Source: Gigaspora rosea
Lineage: Eukaryota > Glomeromycota > Glomeromycetes > Diversisporales > Gigasporaceae
NCBI GenBank assembly: GCA_003550325.1
Contig: QKWP01000682.1
Coordinates: forward strand, 30,632 to 94,631
Length of the DNA stretch: 64,000 bases
Direction: 5' to 3'
Shown: piece by piece, positions 52,616 through 63,389 of the stretch
Layout of the letters: every line of letters begins with the position of its first letter
Numbering within the stretch: position 1 is the stretch's first letter
Position numbers and translations under genes: made by a program
The notes under the pieces: model-generated
The model's input: the letters and a program-made list of their open reading frames with translations, nothing else
Database searches by the model: none
What the model was told of the DNA's origin: nothing

Positions 52616-54734
52616 GGTCTATTTAATGCTTTGTTATGCTATGAAAGCCAAGTAAGTAAATTCAAATGCCTTTTAATTTAATTATAAATTTAATAACTAG
52701 CCTTTTTAAACCCAGGTCTCAACTGAGACACAAGTGTTTGGTCTGGCGCCATACGTTAAAAGAGCCCTGTCTTATCTGCATTGAACACATTATCCAAAAT
52801 ATATGTTTCAATCAATTCATGCAATTTTTGTTTGTATTCTGGAAGTGAAGATGGGGGTGCGCTACTTGCTTCTCCATGTAGCTGAAAACTTTTAAGATTA
52901 TTTCGACGTTTAAATTTATAAATCCATCCATTCGAAAATTTTAGAGCATCATTACCAAGGTTCAAAGCTTTTGCGAAAACAGCTGCCTTTTCTTTAATCA
53001 TTAGTTCAGTCAAAATTACTTTGCTATTATTAATTTGCTCAATCCAAAGTTTCATTGATTGGTCTAATAGAGGGTATTTAACTTGTTTATGTCAAAAAAT
53101 TGTGGGGCTTAATTGGTCATCTGTAACCACTAACCATTTTGATTTATCTTTTAATATTTTAGAAATCATAGACCAATCTAAATTTAACTTAGAATCTTGA
53201 GAATTAAAATGGTTCGCGATGTCTGTTTGTTTTTTATTAGGATTCTTTTGATAATATTTACATATTTCTCATTTTAACTGTTCAATGATAGTGGTTCTTG
53301 ATTTTTTTGTAGAAAATTATCAGATTGTTGCATAATGACATAAGTAAGATGAAGAAGTATTTGCTCTCAAGGATTTATGAATCAATGATTCTTTTATATT
53401 TATGAATTTATTAATATTTATGAAGGCAACTACATTTATGGAATTTCAAAAAAAATATGATGCCGAGTGAATCAGGAACGATATATTTTAAATTTTTAAC
53501 TTTTTTAAGTTATTTATTATTAAAAAATTGCCTTTGGGGCGACGCCAAACGACAACTTGCAAGTAAATTAAATTTGGATATTGTTTAATGCCAAATGATG
53601 CTATGGCGGAAATTGAATCCTGTTAGGCGAAAACAATGCATATATTTTTTTAAATTGATCTGATCATATAAGATTTATAGTGAGGTTTGCTTATTTCGTC
53701 ACCTATAGCTAATTTAGCTGACATTGCATCAAGTGACAATTCATTAAAAACATATATAGACACATTCAATAGAAAAGGGTGAAATCTCTTTATAAATCTG
53801 GTCAAATTGGCCAAATTTAAAAAGAGATTTCCCCCTTTTTTATTGAACAGCGCCCATATATTTTAAGTCGTTAATAAGCTTTTAGTAAACTAATAGGAAC
53901 TCAGAGCGATTGGGTTATGATCCGTATATCAAGTAAAACCTTAATTCTTAACTCTGATAATCCATGATTCAACATATTGAAGACATATTTTAAGAATTTC
54001 TATTTTTATTTTTTTATGTTTACCAATGCGCACAATTAGATCATGATTCATAGGGTGTTATTGATTGAATTTTAATAAACGCGTTTATATCGTAACATTT
54101 TGGTAATTAATTATGGATTAAAAATTATAATGATAACGAAGTGATCAAATCATATAAAATTTAAAAGTAATCAGATATATAAACAGGTACCATTTAAAAA
54201 TAATCAGGTACACATATATACGTACAAAAATTTTAAAAATTCTCTATAAAGTTAAAGATTGTATTTTTCTTGAATTTTTTTGCAGTCACAGTCCGGTTTC
54301 AATAAACTTTTTACTGGTTCATAATTCTTCTGGTGCAAATCACAAATTCCATAGCGAAAGATAGCAAGCAAGTGGCTTCGGTCAGAATAGCCCTTATTTT
54401 CAAACTTTTGAATAAAAGTCATGAATGATTAATAAAAACTTTCTAACCGATTATATATGTATCATACTTACAAATGAGCGATTTATAAAAATTCATAACT
54501 GGGTTATATGAGTGATCCATAAAAATTCATAACCGGTTAATATGAGTTATTCATAAAAATTCATAACTGGGTTATATAGCAATTCATAACCGGTTATATG
54601 AGGTAATTCATAAAAATTCATAACCAGGCTTATAATAAATGGCACAAATTTTATTTAACCTTATCACTCATAATGCATTAAACCGGATAACGGTATGTAC
54701 GTACACACGTATGCACACACGTACAGTCGAAATA

Positions 54735-54815
54735 ATGAGCATGGGCGCTATTTTGAATTTTGGCCTGAATTAAGCTTAATTTGGTTCAAAATTCGAAACA
54801 ACGTTATTTCAAGAA
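54735..54815. repeat. Small AAATTAAGCTTAATTT-family repeat, copy
   Basis: ATAATGAGCATGGGCGCTAT, GGCCTGAATTAAGCTTAATT and AACGTTATTTC follow in the order seen at 60592-60700. It lies in the right flank of the pogo-type element. Confidence 0.55.
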
Positions 54816-56399
54816 TTTACAGTATATCTAATTGTGATTGTAAAAAAGTAATTTTGTTATTAAAATCGGCCAACAAATTCTAAAAAAATGTAATAGTGAT
54901 TATAATATGATTGTGACTGTATAGAGGTGCTTTTAATATAAAAAATGGTAATATAGTTTGGTGTGATTATGTAGAGTTTGTGACTATATGGAGATGATTA
55001 TAAGGGAGGACGACTGAATTTATGAAAGTCAAATAATATGATTTCATACAAAAAAAAGCAGTTCAGAAGAACAAAATACATCTACTCTAAATTATATTTA
55101 AATAAGCAGATCTTTTTTGCATTTCCATAAAAAAAATTACAAATATTTTTATCTATTTTTATAGGTATATAAAATGAAAAACAGTACATATAAAAAGTTA
55201 TCTGATTTGTATAAAAAATAATAGCTGATATTTTTTAAATTTTATTAATTATATTAAAGCTTCCAAAAAAATAAAATATAATTACTAATTATTTTTTTTG
55301 TGGATTAAAATTTTAAATTTTTGTTGCAAATTATTTTTGTGCATTAAAATTTTAATTTTCGTTGCACATGCTTTTTTTGTCCAATCATTTAAATTAATTT
55401 TAAATGCATGCATGTGCATTTGCTTATCTAGATTTTTATGTACAAAAAAATTGTACTTGTATATGTCTATCTTGTGCAAGCCAATTTTAAACACTGGGCA
55501 AAGGTAATAGCAAAGACACAATGAGTAAAGTATGGCAAACTTCTTCATCATGAATAGTCTAAAAGCTTGATAAGACAATAAAGAAAATTGGGACAACAAT
55601 AGGATGGCATTATGGAATAAGCTTAGAAAAAAGTTGCCACTATGGCATCTGAAAGATAAACAAGACAGTGATTCATGTCTTGTATTGGACCAAAAGATCT
55701 GCATAGATCAGCTTTGGGACTTAATTAAGACAGCAATTTGGAAGCCGGCGAAAGAGACATTGCCAAAGAAAAAGGTCAAAAATAAAAAAAGCTGTAAAAG
55801 ATAGTAAGAAGTTACCAACTATAAAAGTTGCCAAGGAATTTGGCAAATTAATAAGAAATATAGCAAGCAACAAGAATGCATACTAAATGATTGGTAGCTA
55901 GAACGGTAAGATTAAAAGTATTAATTCTAGTGCAAGTACCAAAATATCAGACATTAATTTAGAACATGTGGACACTTGGCTTGATGGAGCATCTCTGTGT
56001 TGAAAGGTGATAGAAAATAAACTAATTTGATTACATAGAGACAAGGAAATTAAAAAGTACATGCAGAGAAGATGTGAAATGATTGTGGGGGAGCAGAAGA
56101 AAATGTTAAGGAGTCTTCTGGAAAAGTCATATAATAAAGTAGTTTTGGACCAAATTTTAACCAAAGAAAAAGATGAATATGAGTTAATCTCTGGAACTGG
56201 TGAAGTTCTATCCAAGACCAACAAGCACTTTAAAAAACAGTTTAGAAAGAGGGACCTCTAATTAGATTTACTTAACAAGAAGTAGAAAAATATTTATTGC
56301 CCATTGAGTAGAATTTAGGAAGAATAGTATGAGCCAGTTTTATTACTAATAGATTTGAGAAATAGCTCCTAATCTTAATGAGGTTAGATTAAATTCAGC

Positions 56400-57250
56400 A
56401 CCAGGTGTATCCAATATTACTTACAAATTAATCAAGTAAACAGATCATAGAGTCCATACAGCCCTCAAAAACTTTGCAAATATCTGTTTGGTACATGGAA
56501 ATATTCCAAAAAATAGAAAGTGGCACAAATTTATACAATTTCCAAAGGGAAGATTAGGGGTTTGAGTTGAATAAAGTAAGACCAATTGCATTATTGAAAG
56601 CTTTCTGCAAGTGGTGACAAGAAACATAATGAAAAGACTAAGTACAGTTATAAAAAACAAAAACATCTTGCAAGGATCTAATTTTGTAGGTTTACCAGAA
56701 AATTCTACAGAAGAACCTATTCATATCCTAAATTTAATTCTTGAAGAGGTTCATAAAAAAAAGAAGAAAATGTAGCTTTTTTTTTAAAATATGAAGGAGG
56801 CATTTGATTCCATCAGTTTGGTGATGCTTAAAAAAGCTATGCGAAGAATCAAACTCCCAAGAATTTTAATTAAGTTTGTTATCAACTTATTAATAAATAG
56901 TATATGCAAATAATAACAGATTATGCCTTACAAAAGAGTTCATAGCCAAAGATGGTATCGACCAAGGTGAGGTTATCTCTCTCTTGGTATGAAGAATTTT
57001 CTATGATCCTCTGTTGGATAGGGTGAAGAAAAACAATTCTTTGGACTATGTTGCAAAAGTATACATTTACAAGTTAAGTAAGAACAAGTACAGAAACTTA
57101 AATGTACGCTAAACTATGCTAGCATATGCTGATAACACAACATGGATTGCAGGCTCAAATGAGCAGTTAGAAAAACAATTAGTATTGCAGAACAGTTCTT
57201 CTATATTAATAAAATTGAAATTATGCTAGCAAGTCCAAGTTGGTAATAAC
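56400..57250 (+). pseudogene. Reverse transcriptase domain of LINE relic C (broken)
   Basis: Readable blocks, in changing frames, are ELNKVRPIALLKAFCK near 56560 and MKEAFDSISLVMLKKAMRRI near 56790-56850 (catalytic Asp). IAKDGIDQGEVISLL near 56945 and IFYDPLLDRVKKNN follow, then MLAYADNTTWIAGS near 57117. The second catalytic Asp is Asn, as in relic A. Many TAG and TAA codons separate the blocks. Confidence 0.85.
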
Positions 57251-58439
57251 CAATACGAAAATAGCAAAAGAAAGAAGGTTGTATCTTTTTTGCAAGACAA
57301 AATTATCTGCAGAACCAAAGCAATATGATATCAAATTTTCTGGGAGTGTACCTGCACAAATCAAAAGACTTAGCAAATATTAAAAAGAAAATAAAGAAGA
57401 TTGTTGAATTGTTTATGCACTTATTGGAAAAGAACAAAGTAATAGCCAGTCAGCTAAGCTATATAAACACCAGGTACTACTTCCAAAATTAGAGTATATT
57501 TTGCAGGCCATAGCTCTATTAGAAAGGAACCTGAAAAGTATATACTAGCCAATAATTTGTCTTTGTAAAAAAAAGTTAGGCATAGCACAAACTGCTCCAA
57601 ATAACATAATGTTTCATGAAGATACTTTGGGCTTTAAACCTTTGGCAAGCTCTTTGTTGGCTAAACAGGCAATACGTCTCTTAGAAAGATTAAAAACTAG
57701 TGAAGATTTATAAAGACTAGCAGAGCTAAGAATAAAACAAGGTACAATCAAGGCTGGTATTCTGCAAGATGCATGTAGTGTGCCTTTTAATACATGTTAT
57801 GTCACTCTCTGGAAAGGAAATCTGATATGTAATATGGTCAAAAAATGCAAACTAATCAACTTAAAGTTCAAAACTCGAAGTATTCAAAATGAGGTGTATA
57901 GCAAAAAGATTGTGATTATAAATTTATTAGATAAAAAAATAATAAAAAACTTGATAAGTTCAAGGGTTAGTTTGGACTGGTATCACTAAACTAGTTAATA
58001 GACCCATCAGACATTGGTTTGATATCGTGGCAACAAGTTAGAGGATTAGAAAAAGAAGTATGAGGAGGAAAATGTCCAAATAGTTTAGCAGAATCAAAGA
58101 AGCAGTTTTGATAAACAAGTCTTTAATAGAGCTTAAAAGAGAGTATCGACAAGAAGATAAGCTTATAATGCTAATAAGAAAAAAAAGTTCATGTAGATAA
58201 AAGGTGCAAGAACTGGGTAGTAGTAAGAAGAAAGAATGCAACTTCTTATCTCCTAGAGCATATAAGCAAGAAGTTTAGATGTAAAGCCATTTGGAACATT
58301 GGGTCGAAATCCAAAAAGTAAAAAGCATAATTAGAATAAGCAGGTATAAGAGTTGTAGTCTAAATAAAGGAAGGAAAAAGAATGTTGCCAATTCACAATA
58401 GAAATGAAAGAGAGTGATTGGTTAATGTCATTTCCTCTG

Positions 58440-59400
58440 GATTATTACTATAATGCTAATGATAAAGATGTATTTAAAGATCCAAATGGTACAGAAAGGG
58501 TAGCTATAGGAGTAGAAATTAACAAAATAGAATTCAAAATAATTAAAAAGCAAAGGTAAGTAAGAAAATTACAAATTTACTGTTTGGCATAGTAGAAAAG
58601 AATATAACAGAAGGGAGATCGACTATATTTTCTATAATGATGGTTCTTGGTATAAGGGGCATATAAGGGGCATCTATAAATAATGTTATGTACCTATCAT
58701 AGTGGCGCTTGACCCCCTTTACTATATAAAAAAATTTTTCAAAATCCGTATGTTTATATATAAAATTTTACAAAAACTTGAATATATTGTGATACAGTGA
58801 TCCAATTTGGATGATTAAGGTACCATTCAATTTGTCTTAGTGAGATGAATCCAATGATGCCAAAATCATTTTCATTTGGATTACTGGATAAATAGTTATT
58901 CACAAAAACTATTGATTTTATAGTCATTTTATAAGAAAACATAATAACCAATAGTATTTGGCCAATAGCTTTTGATCCAGTGATCCAAATAAAATGAAAT
59001 TGGTACCATTCAACTCCTCTCACCGAGACCCGAGATGAATCGAATGGTAACAAAAGCATTAAATTAGGACCACTGGATCAGTTTTTAGACGAATTTTTCT
59101 AAAATAATTGCATTATATTTTTTTGGCCCCCCTACTTAAGAGGAAAATCGTTATATTTTGTCAGACCCCTCACCCCTCTTGTATAATGTTATTACTGGAT
59201 GCCCCCTAAGGAGAAGGAAGATATTGAAGATAGAATAGATTCTGCTTAGGTGTAATTAGACAGAAAAGAGAAGATAGTAAGTTTAGTTAGGAAAATTAGA
59301 GTAGCTGATTGGTCATTATCTACAAGATCTGAATTAGTTGCAATTCTTTGTTCTTTGTTAGTAGTTAAATCAGATTTTGTAGTTGTACAGTGTGGGACAG
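58440..59400 (+). pseudogene. RNase H region of LINE relic C, split by a MITE
   Basis: DYIFYNDGSWYK near 58620-58655 gives the first Asp block. After the MITE the frame continues RRKEDIEDRIDS, then WSLSTRSELVAILCSLLVV (Glu block) and SDFVVVQ near 59370. The Asp before GS is shared with DYIFYNDGS, where TDGS is usual. Several stops are present. Confidence 0.75.
58656..59206. mobile_element. TIR element of 551 bp in LINE relic C, TAA TSD
   Basis: The left end GGGGCATATAAGGGGCATCT and the complement of the right end GGGGGCATCCAGTAATAACA are inverted, with AATGTTAT / ATAACATTAT continuing inward. TAA flanks both sides (58653-58655 and 59207-59209), and removal rejoins the LINE (TGGTATAAG then GAGAAGGAAG). 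A 3-bp TAA duplication with G-rich ends fits Harbinger-like MITEs. The interior carries three copies of the AGTGATCCAA / ACCATTCAA module. Confidence 0.82.
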
Positions 59401-59438
59401 CATAACGACTCCAATATAATTGATATACTTCAACTTAT

Positions 59439-60364
59439 TATCCCTTCGTGTGTTAAGGAGTTGCAGGCAAATTTGCCTGCAAAAAGTTATATAAAATTTT
59501 TAAAAAAATTTTTTTATATAACTTTGTTTAATTTTTTAATATAGAATTCTTTTAGATTTATATTTTGTTTTTGAATGATAAATTTTTATAAATAACTATA
59601 CTATATTTTATATAAATTTATACAAAGTTAAAATTATCTATTGTTATAAAATTGAGGATATAATTTAAGTTTTAAATTTTAAAAAATTTTTTTAAATAAA
59701 TTTAGTCCACCAAATTATTATTATAATTTTTATTTTAAGTTTACTAAATATAAAAAAATTAACATTTTTCAAAAAAAAATTGGTTAATGTTGGTTTAATG
59801 TATTATATTTATGTATTTTTAAATTATTATTATTATATTAAAAATCTTAAATATTGAATAAATTTTGATCTACTGATCCATTTTGGATGATTTAATTACT
59901 AAAATGATCGTCCCAGTAAGACAATTTCTAATGAATCCAAAATCTTTAAAATCTGATCACAGGATCCTAAGATCGATAAAGATTTGTAACATAAATAAAC
60001 TATCATCGATCTTAGGATCCTGTGATCAAATTTTAGCGATATTAGGTTCATTAAAATTGTCTCATTTAGACGATCATTTTGGTAGTTAAATCATCAAAAC
60101 AGTTCAGTAGAACAGAAGTTATTCAGTGTTGAAAATTTTAAAATTTTTGATATAATTTTATATATAGGCGAAAATATAATTTTTAGTTAGTAAAAATTTT
60201 TAATATGACAAATTTAAAATTAATATTTTGCCAAAGTATTGTATAAAGCTAACTGAATTATTTTAAATATTTTTTAGGGGCTCTTTCATAACTACTTTTT
60301 TAGCAATTATACCAAAACTAAAATTTGCAGACAAATTTGCCTGCATAATACACGAAGGGATAAC
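59439..60364. mobile_element. TIR element of about 925 bp (TTATCCCTTCGTGT ends)
   Basis: TTATCCCTTCGTGTGTTA at the left and the complement TTATCCCTTCGTGTATTA at the right are 18-bp TIRs with one mismatch. Just inside both ends GCAGGCAAATTTGCCTGCA is a palindrome (one mismatch on the right). The interior is AT-rich and contains a 241-bp foldback. It interrupts the 3' end of LINE relic C. The target duplication is uncertain. No coding capacity. Confidence 0.85.
59870..60110. repeat. Foldback of 241 bp with about 110-base arms
   Basis: CTACTGATCCATTTTG on the left pairs with the segment ending CAGTTCAGTAG on the right. Inner arms include an exact 23-base match between 59955-59977 and 60005-60027 in inverted orientation, around BamHI-type GGATCC sites. 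ATGATCGTC / GACGATCAT also pair. The 68-codon frame across it is an artefact of the hairpin. It lies inside the TTATCCC element. Confidence 0.9.
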
Positions 60365-60379
60365 TTGAGTAAAAACAAT

Positions 60380-60450
60380 TATATAAAAAATCCTCTGCAA
60401 ATCGATAGCTTTTTAATCAAACTATAATTCTGTCAGAGGATTTTTTATTT
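60380..60450. repeat. Hairpin AAAAAATCCTCTG / CAGAGGATTTTTT
   Basis: The two 13-base arms are perfectly complementary around a 40-base loop containing AATCGATAGC. It is probably a small foldback next to the TTATCCC element. No gene ends here, so I do not call it a terminator. Confidence 0.65.
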
Positions 60451-60591
60451 TTTATTGTTTAAGAGAGTTATAACAGATCAAAGTTTGATAACTTTTATAA
60501 TAAATAAAAAATTGGCGTATAAGATATATAACTTTATATGTATTACTAAGCATATAAATGAAATATTATTAGTTAAAATTCATGCTGTATC

Positions 60592-60700
60592 ATCACGAAA
60601 TAACGGTATGGGTGTTATTTAGAATAATGGCCCAAATTAAGCTTAATTTAGGCTGAAAATCATAATTTCGCCCCTGTGTGTTATTTCACACAATATGGTA
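60592..60700. repeat. Small AAATTAAGCTTAATTT-family repeat, best copy
   Basis: The order is CACGAAATAACGGTATGGGT, GGCCCAAATTAAGCTTAATT and AATTTCGCCCCTGTGTGTTA, then TTTCAC. The ends GAAATAAC and GTTATTTC are inverted. Related copies are at 11694, 23404 and 54735. Confidence 0.65.
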
Positions 60701-61160
60701 TGTAATGTAACATTTTTACACATTTGAAAACTTCAAAAATATTAAAATATTCTTTATATTTACCATATTTGATTATATTTGGTTCTTAACCTATTACATA
60801 TCAGATAAGTAAAAAGCCATCAAATTCAAATGCCAAGCCAATGGACAAGATCTCAAAATTGTATTATCTAAGAAAATTAGATTAAAATAGCGCAAGTTAT
60901 ATTTAAATGTTGTTATAATAATGAAACAAAAACTATATGGAATACTTATATTTACCACAATTTCAATCACCTAGTTAGTCACAAGTATATCCATAATAAA
61001 GAGCACTGCCAAAACAAGCCTTATGGAATTTGATTTCCAATTGATCATCAGAAATTGGACCCCTAAGGTTTAAACTATCCAATACTTACATACATCATAG
61101 TGAAAAATGTAGCCACCAGCCCAACTTCAATCGTGGGACTTGTGCAACCAGAGTTATAAA
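60701..61160. other. No gene recognised
   Basis: AT-rich sequence with no coding motif or bounded repeat on either strand. Confidence 0.4.
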
Positions 61161-61169
61161 ATTATAAAT

Positions 61170-62360
61170 TCCAGCAGGTTACCAAAGTGGTAAGTTACCA
61201 GTAAGTTACCATAAATTACCTGTAAAGTTCTGTAAAATAGTGCTTCGATCCGTATCTGATCAATTCGGATAGATCCGACAATTCAGATTAAATTCGGATA
61301 TCCAGATTTATTAATTTTAAATAGATAGATCCGTAATATATATCAGATTAAGGATACGATTTGTAATCCTATGATAACTGCAAGTAAGAAAAGTTTTAAA
61401 TTATTATTGAAAGTTTAAGGTATTATTTCACTAAAAAAAAATCTATTAACGTTATTAAACAAAAAATTAAATTTAATATCAATAACAACAAAAATAATAT
61501 TTTTTTCCAAGTTTTTTTTTGTTTGCCTTTAATAAAAATTCTATATTAGACAAACTTGTGTTCTCAAATTATTTTCATCTCATTTAAGTAAATGAAGCTC
61601 TTCTGTTATACTAATACGAAGTATTTTAAAAGTATTAGTAATCTAGTATTTTAGCTTTTAATCGTGCTAAAGGCTTGAATTTTTTAATTTAAACATTCAT
61701 TATAGCAGATTAATACCCATTAAGCTTCGATTAATTTTTCTTTGGTTGTCTAAATTCTATTGAAGGATTCACGAGACAGAAAACTATATGTTTGCAGCTC
61801 CATAATATCAATAAAGAAAAAAAAATGATTCATGAAAGTAATTATATGAATATTATTTAACGAACTTCAATTATTAATTATTTATTTTTTACTAACAATT
61901 TATTGATGCATTATTAAACATTAAATTCCAGCAATAACTTGGGTTATTGATGGATCAGTAAAAAATCAGTAAATAACATACATCAATCCCTGAATAACAG
62001 GAATTAATAATATACACACCTGAATTAAGCAGGCATATTTAGCTTGTCTCAAATGCATTAAATAACTTTATTCTATATGAAGTAATTTGAGTTCTTCATG
62101 TACCTATACTTTTTTTATGGATTAAATCCGAATTTATTCAATTCTGATTATATTCGATTTAACCGGATGTGTAAAATAGAATTCGAATTTAATCCGAATG
62201 GCTCCAAAAAAGTAGGATCGAAGCTCTACTGTAAAATAACTTGTAATTTATTCCCAAAGCCACTATTAATTGCCAATTATCATAAGACACCCAATGGACA
62301 AACCAGAATTTGATAACTTATCATGGTTACTTACTGGTAACTTACCACAGTAACTAACAT
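61170..62360. mobile_element. TIR element of about 1.2 kb with long (about 150-bp) imperfect TIRs
   Basis: The left side reads GTGGTAAGTTACCAGTAAGT and the complement of the right side the same, followed on both sides by ACTGTAAAATA- or TTTTACAGTA-type sequence, GCTTCGATCC and ATTCGGATTAAATTCG-like blocks. The arms stay recognisably inverted for about 150 bases. The interior is AT-rich and no transposase is visible; the frame at 62098-62313 is part of the right arm. The exact tips and target duplication are uncertain. Confidence 0.7.
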
Positions 62361-62364
62361 ATTA

Positions 62365-63050
62365 ATTGAACCCTGCGTGTAGCTCCTGTCATATTATGGT
62401 TAAATTTAGTAATTCAAGTTCTTAAAAATACCTTATTCGCGTCATTTTAGTTAATGTTCACATTGGCCAAGTCTATAATGAATTGCTTAACAAGGTCTGA
62501 TCCACAACTTTTAAAGTCTTAAAAATTTCTCATATTACTGTACTAATCATTTTTTTTATCGTCAATAGGTCAATCATGTCTGCAATAGCAAGTCAATGGC
62601 CAACAATTGATCGTTTAAGGTCTTATTGTCTCTTGTATTTCATATCTTTCTAGATCGCTATAGAGATAATCATAACGATTTTAAGTATCAGAATGGCTTA
62701 AATGTAGTTAAGGTCTTGTATCTTTTTGGCTCTCCATTACCTTTTCTTGTTTCTCTTATCTTATTATATTTGGCCCCTAGTTGACAAATTAAATGACCCG
62801 AAAGCTTAGACTAGTTTGAAACTATTTATTTATTAATTATGATATTTGTACTATATGCATGAATTCTATAAAAATAACATCTTCATCTATTGCAAATGAA
62901 TAACTGACCTTTTGGGTTCTGATAATACAATTAATAGTCTACTTATATATGATTATATCCAAATTTATGTTTGCTGCTTTGAAATTATCATATACTGCCA
63001 TACATACGTCCACCTTGTGCATCTACTGTATTCCGTTATCTCAGAAAAAT
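62365..63050. other. No gene recognised
   Basis: The sequence is slightly less AT-rich and includes short phrases such as TGGCCAACAATTGATCG, but no frame or motif is convincing. It may be the upstream region of the gene starting at 63130. Confidence 0.4.
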
Positions 63051-63129
63051 TTATATTTTAGTGTTAGATTTTTCTCTTAATATTATACATACAACTCACC
63101 TGTGTACTTCATTTAATCTAAATACCATA

Positions 63130-63388
63130 ATGACAAGACCATCAAAGCTTAAAAAGCTGCAAAGAAAAAAAATAAATGCAACTTGTTCTGATAGACAAAA
63201 TATTGTTGACCTTAGCTCAAGTGAAAAATATGAAAGTATTAGTTCCAATGAGAGTGATAACTTGGATAATGACTTTGTGGGTGATAATTATGAACTAGAT
63301 AACAATAAAGAAGCTGGCTCAATAATTAACCGTCTTTTTGAAGCTTTAGCTGCAAGTTTTGAAAACAAAAAATGCACAATTTCATCTG
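63130..63388 (+). pseudogene. N-terminal fragment of an unknown acidic protein, cut by a repeat
   Basis: From ATG at 63130 the frame reads MTRPSKLKKLQRKKINATC, SDRQNIVDLSSSEKYESISS and NESDNLDNDFVGDNYELDNN, then INRLFEALAASFENKK: a basic start, an acidic Ser/Asp/Glu stretch and a short amphipathic helix. Proteins beginning this way are common as DNA-binding or transposase-associated ORFs in this fungal group, but I cannot name the family. After about 86 codons the frame enters the palindrome-headed repeat and turns into Tyr/Ile-rich translation of satellite, so the original gene is truncated. An open frame also extends 23 codons upstream, but its residues look non-coding, so I prefer this ATG. 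Confidence 0.5.
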
Positions 63389-63389
63389 C

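Larger units (their letters stand above)
50512..53333 (-). pseudogene. CENP-B-like DDE transposase (pogo/Tigger family), broken
   Basis: Minus strand. From ATG at 53333, with one frame slip, the N-terminal helix-turn-helix reads KSRTTIIEQLK, EICKYYQKNPNKKQTDIANHF and SMISKILKDKSKWL. The second DNA-binding helix set follows (MKLWIEQINNSK, SNGWIYKFKRRNNLKSFQLH, GEAS). The catalytic core shows VFNADKTGLF (first Asp), ETEKLKPLVIG, QVLLLVDNASSHFH (second Asp) and NTTAHLQPMDAGIIKSFKS (third Asp). A C-terminal acidic region reads DAIYYVSECWNDIENSV, NCWRKTGIL and DKEDEEDYDIKL. Stops (TAA after GLF, TAA before the third Asp block), a roughly 620-bp interruption at 52085-52700 and a 9-bp minisatellite insertion inactivate it. 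The family cuts at TA targets. Confidence 0.88.
49534..55016 (-). mobile_element. pogo/Tigger-type DNA transposon, full length by its TIRs, inactive
   Basis: The left end TAGTCGTCCTCCCTTATAAT at 49534 and the complement of the right end CAGTCGTCCTCCCTTATAAT at 55016 agree except for the first base. The flanking TA on the left is AA on the right, so the TA duplication has one mutation. The only gene inside is a CENP-B-like DDE transposase on the minus strand (50512-53333). About 5.5 kb is large for the group and is explained by nested repeats (49899-50032 and 52336-52615) and long non-coding flanks. CAGTC ends link it to the MITEs at 11168 and 46207 as members of the same superfamily, although their inner TIR sequence differs. 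Confidence 0.85.
55500..59438 (+). mobile_element. LINE relic C with a nested MITE
   Basis: Plus-strand LINE with a 5' part (MALWNKLRKKLPLWHLKDKQ, IWKPAKETLPKKKVKNKKSC) resembling the region between endonuclease and RT. The RT follows (56700-57200), then a connection region, then an RNase H (58440-59400) split by a MITE at 58656-59206. Stops and frameshifts are dense. The 3' end is cut by the TIR element starting at 59439. It runs in the same direction as relics A and B and carries the same YADNT variant as relic A. Confidence 0.85.

Noticed and set aside
55285-55704. A 139-codon minus-strand ORF overlapping the start of LINE relic C
   Set aside because: It lies antisense to LINE coding sequence and an AT-rich repeat (CATTAAAATTTTAA-like units), with no motif; a shadow frame.
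59883-60089. A 68-codon plus-strand ORF
   Set aside because: It lies exactly in the 241-bp foldback; its second half is the inverted first half.
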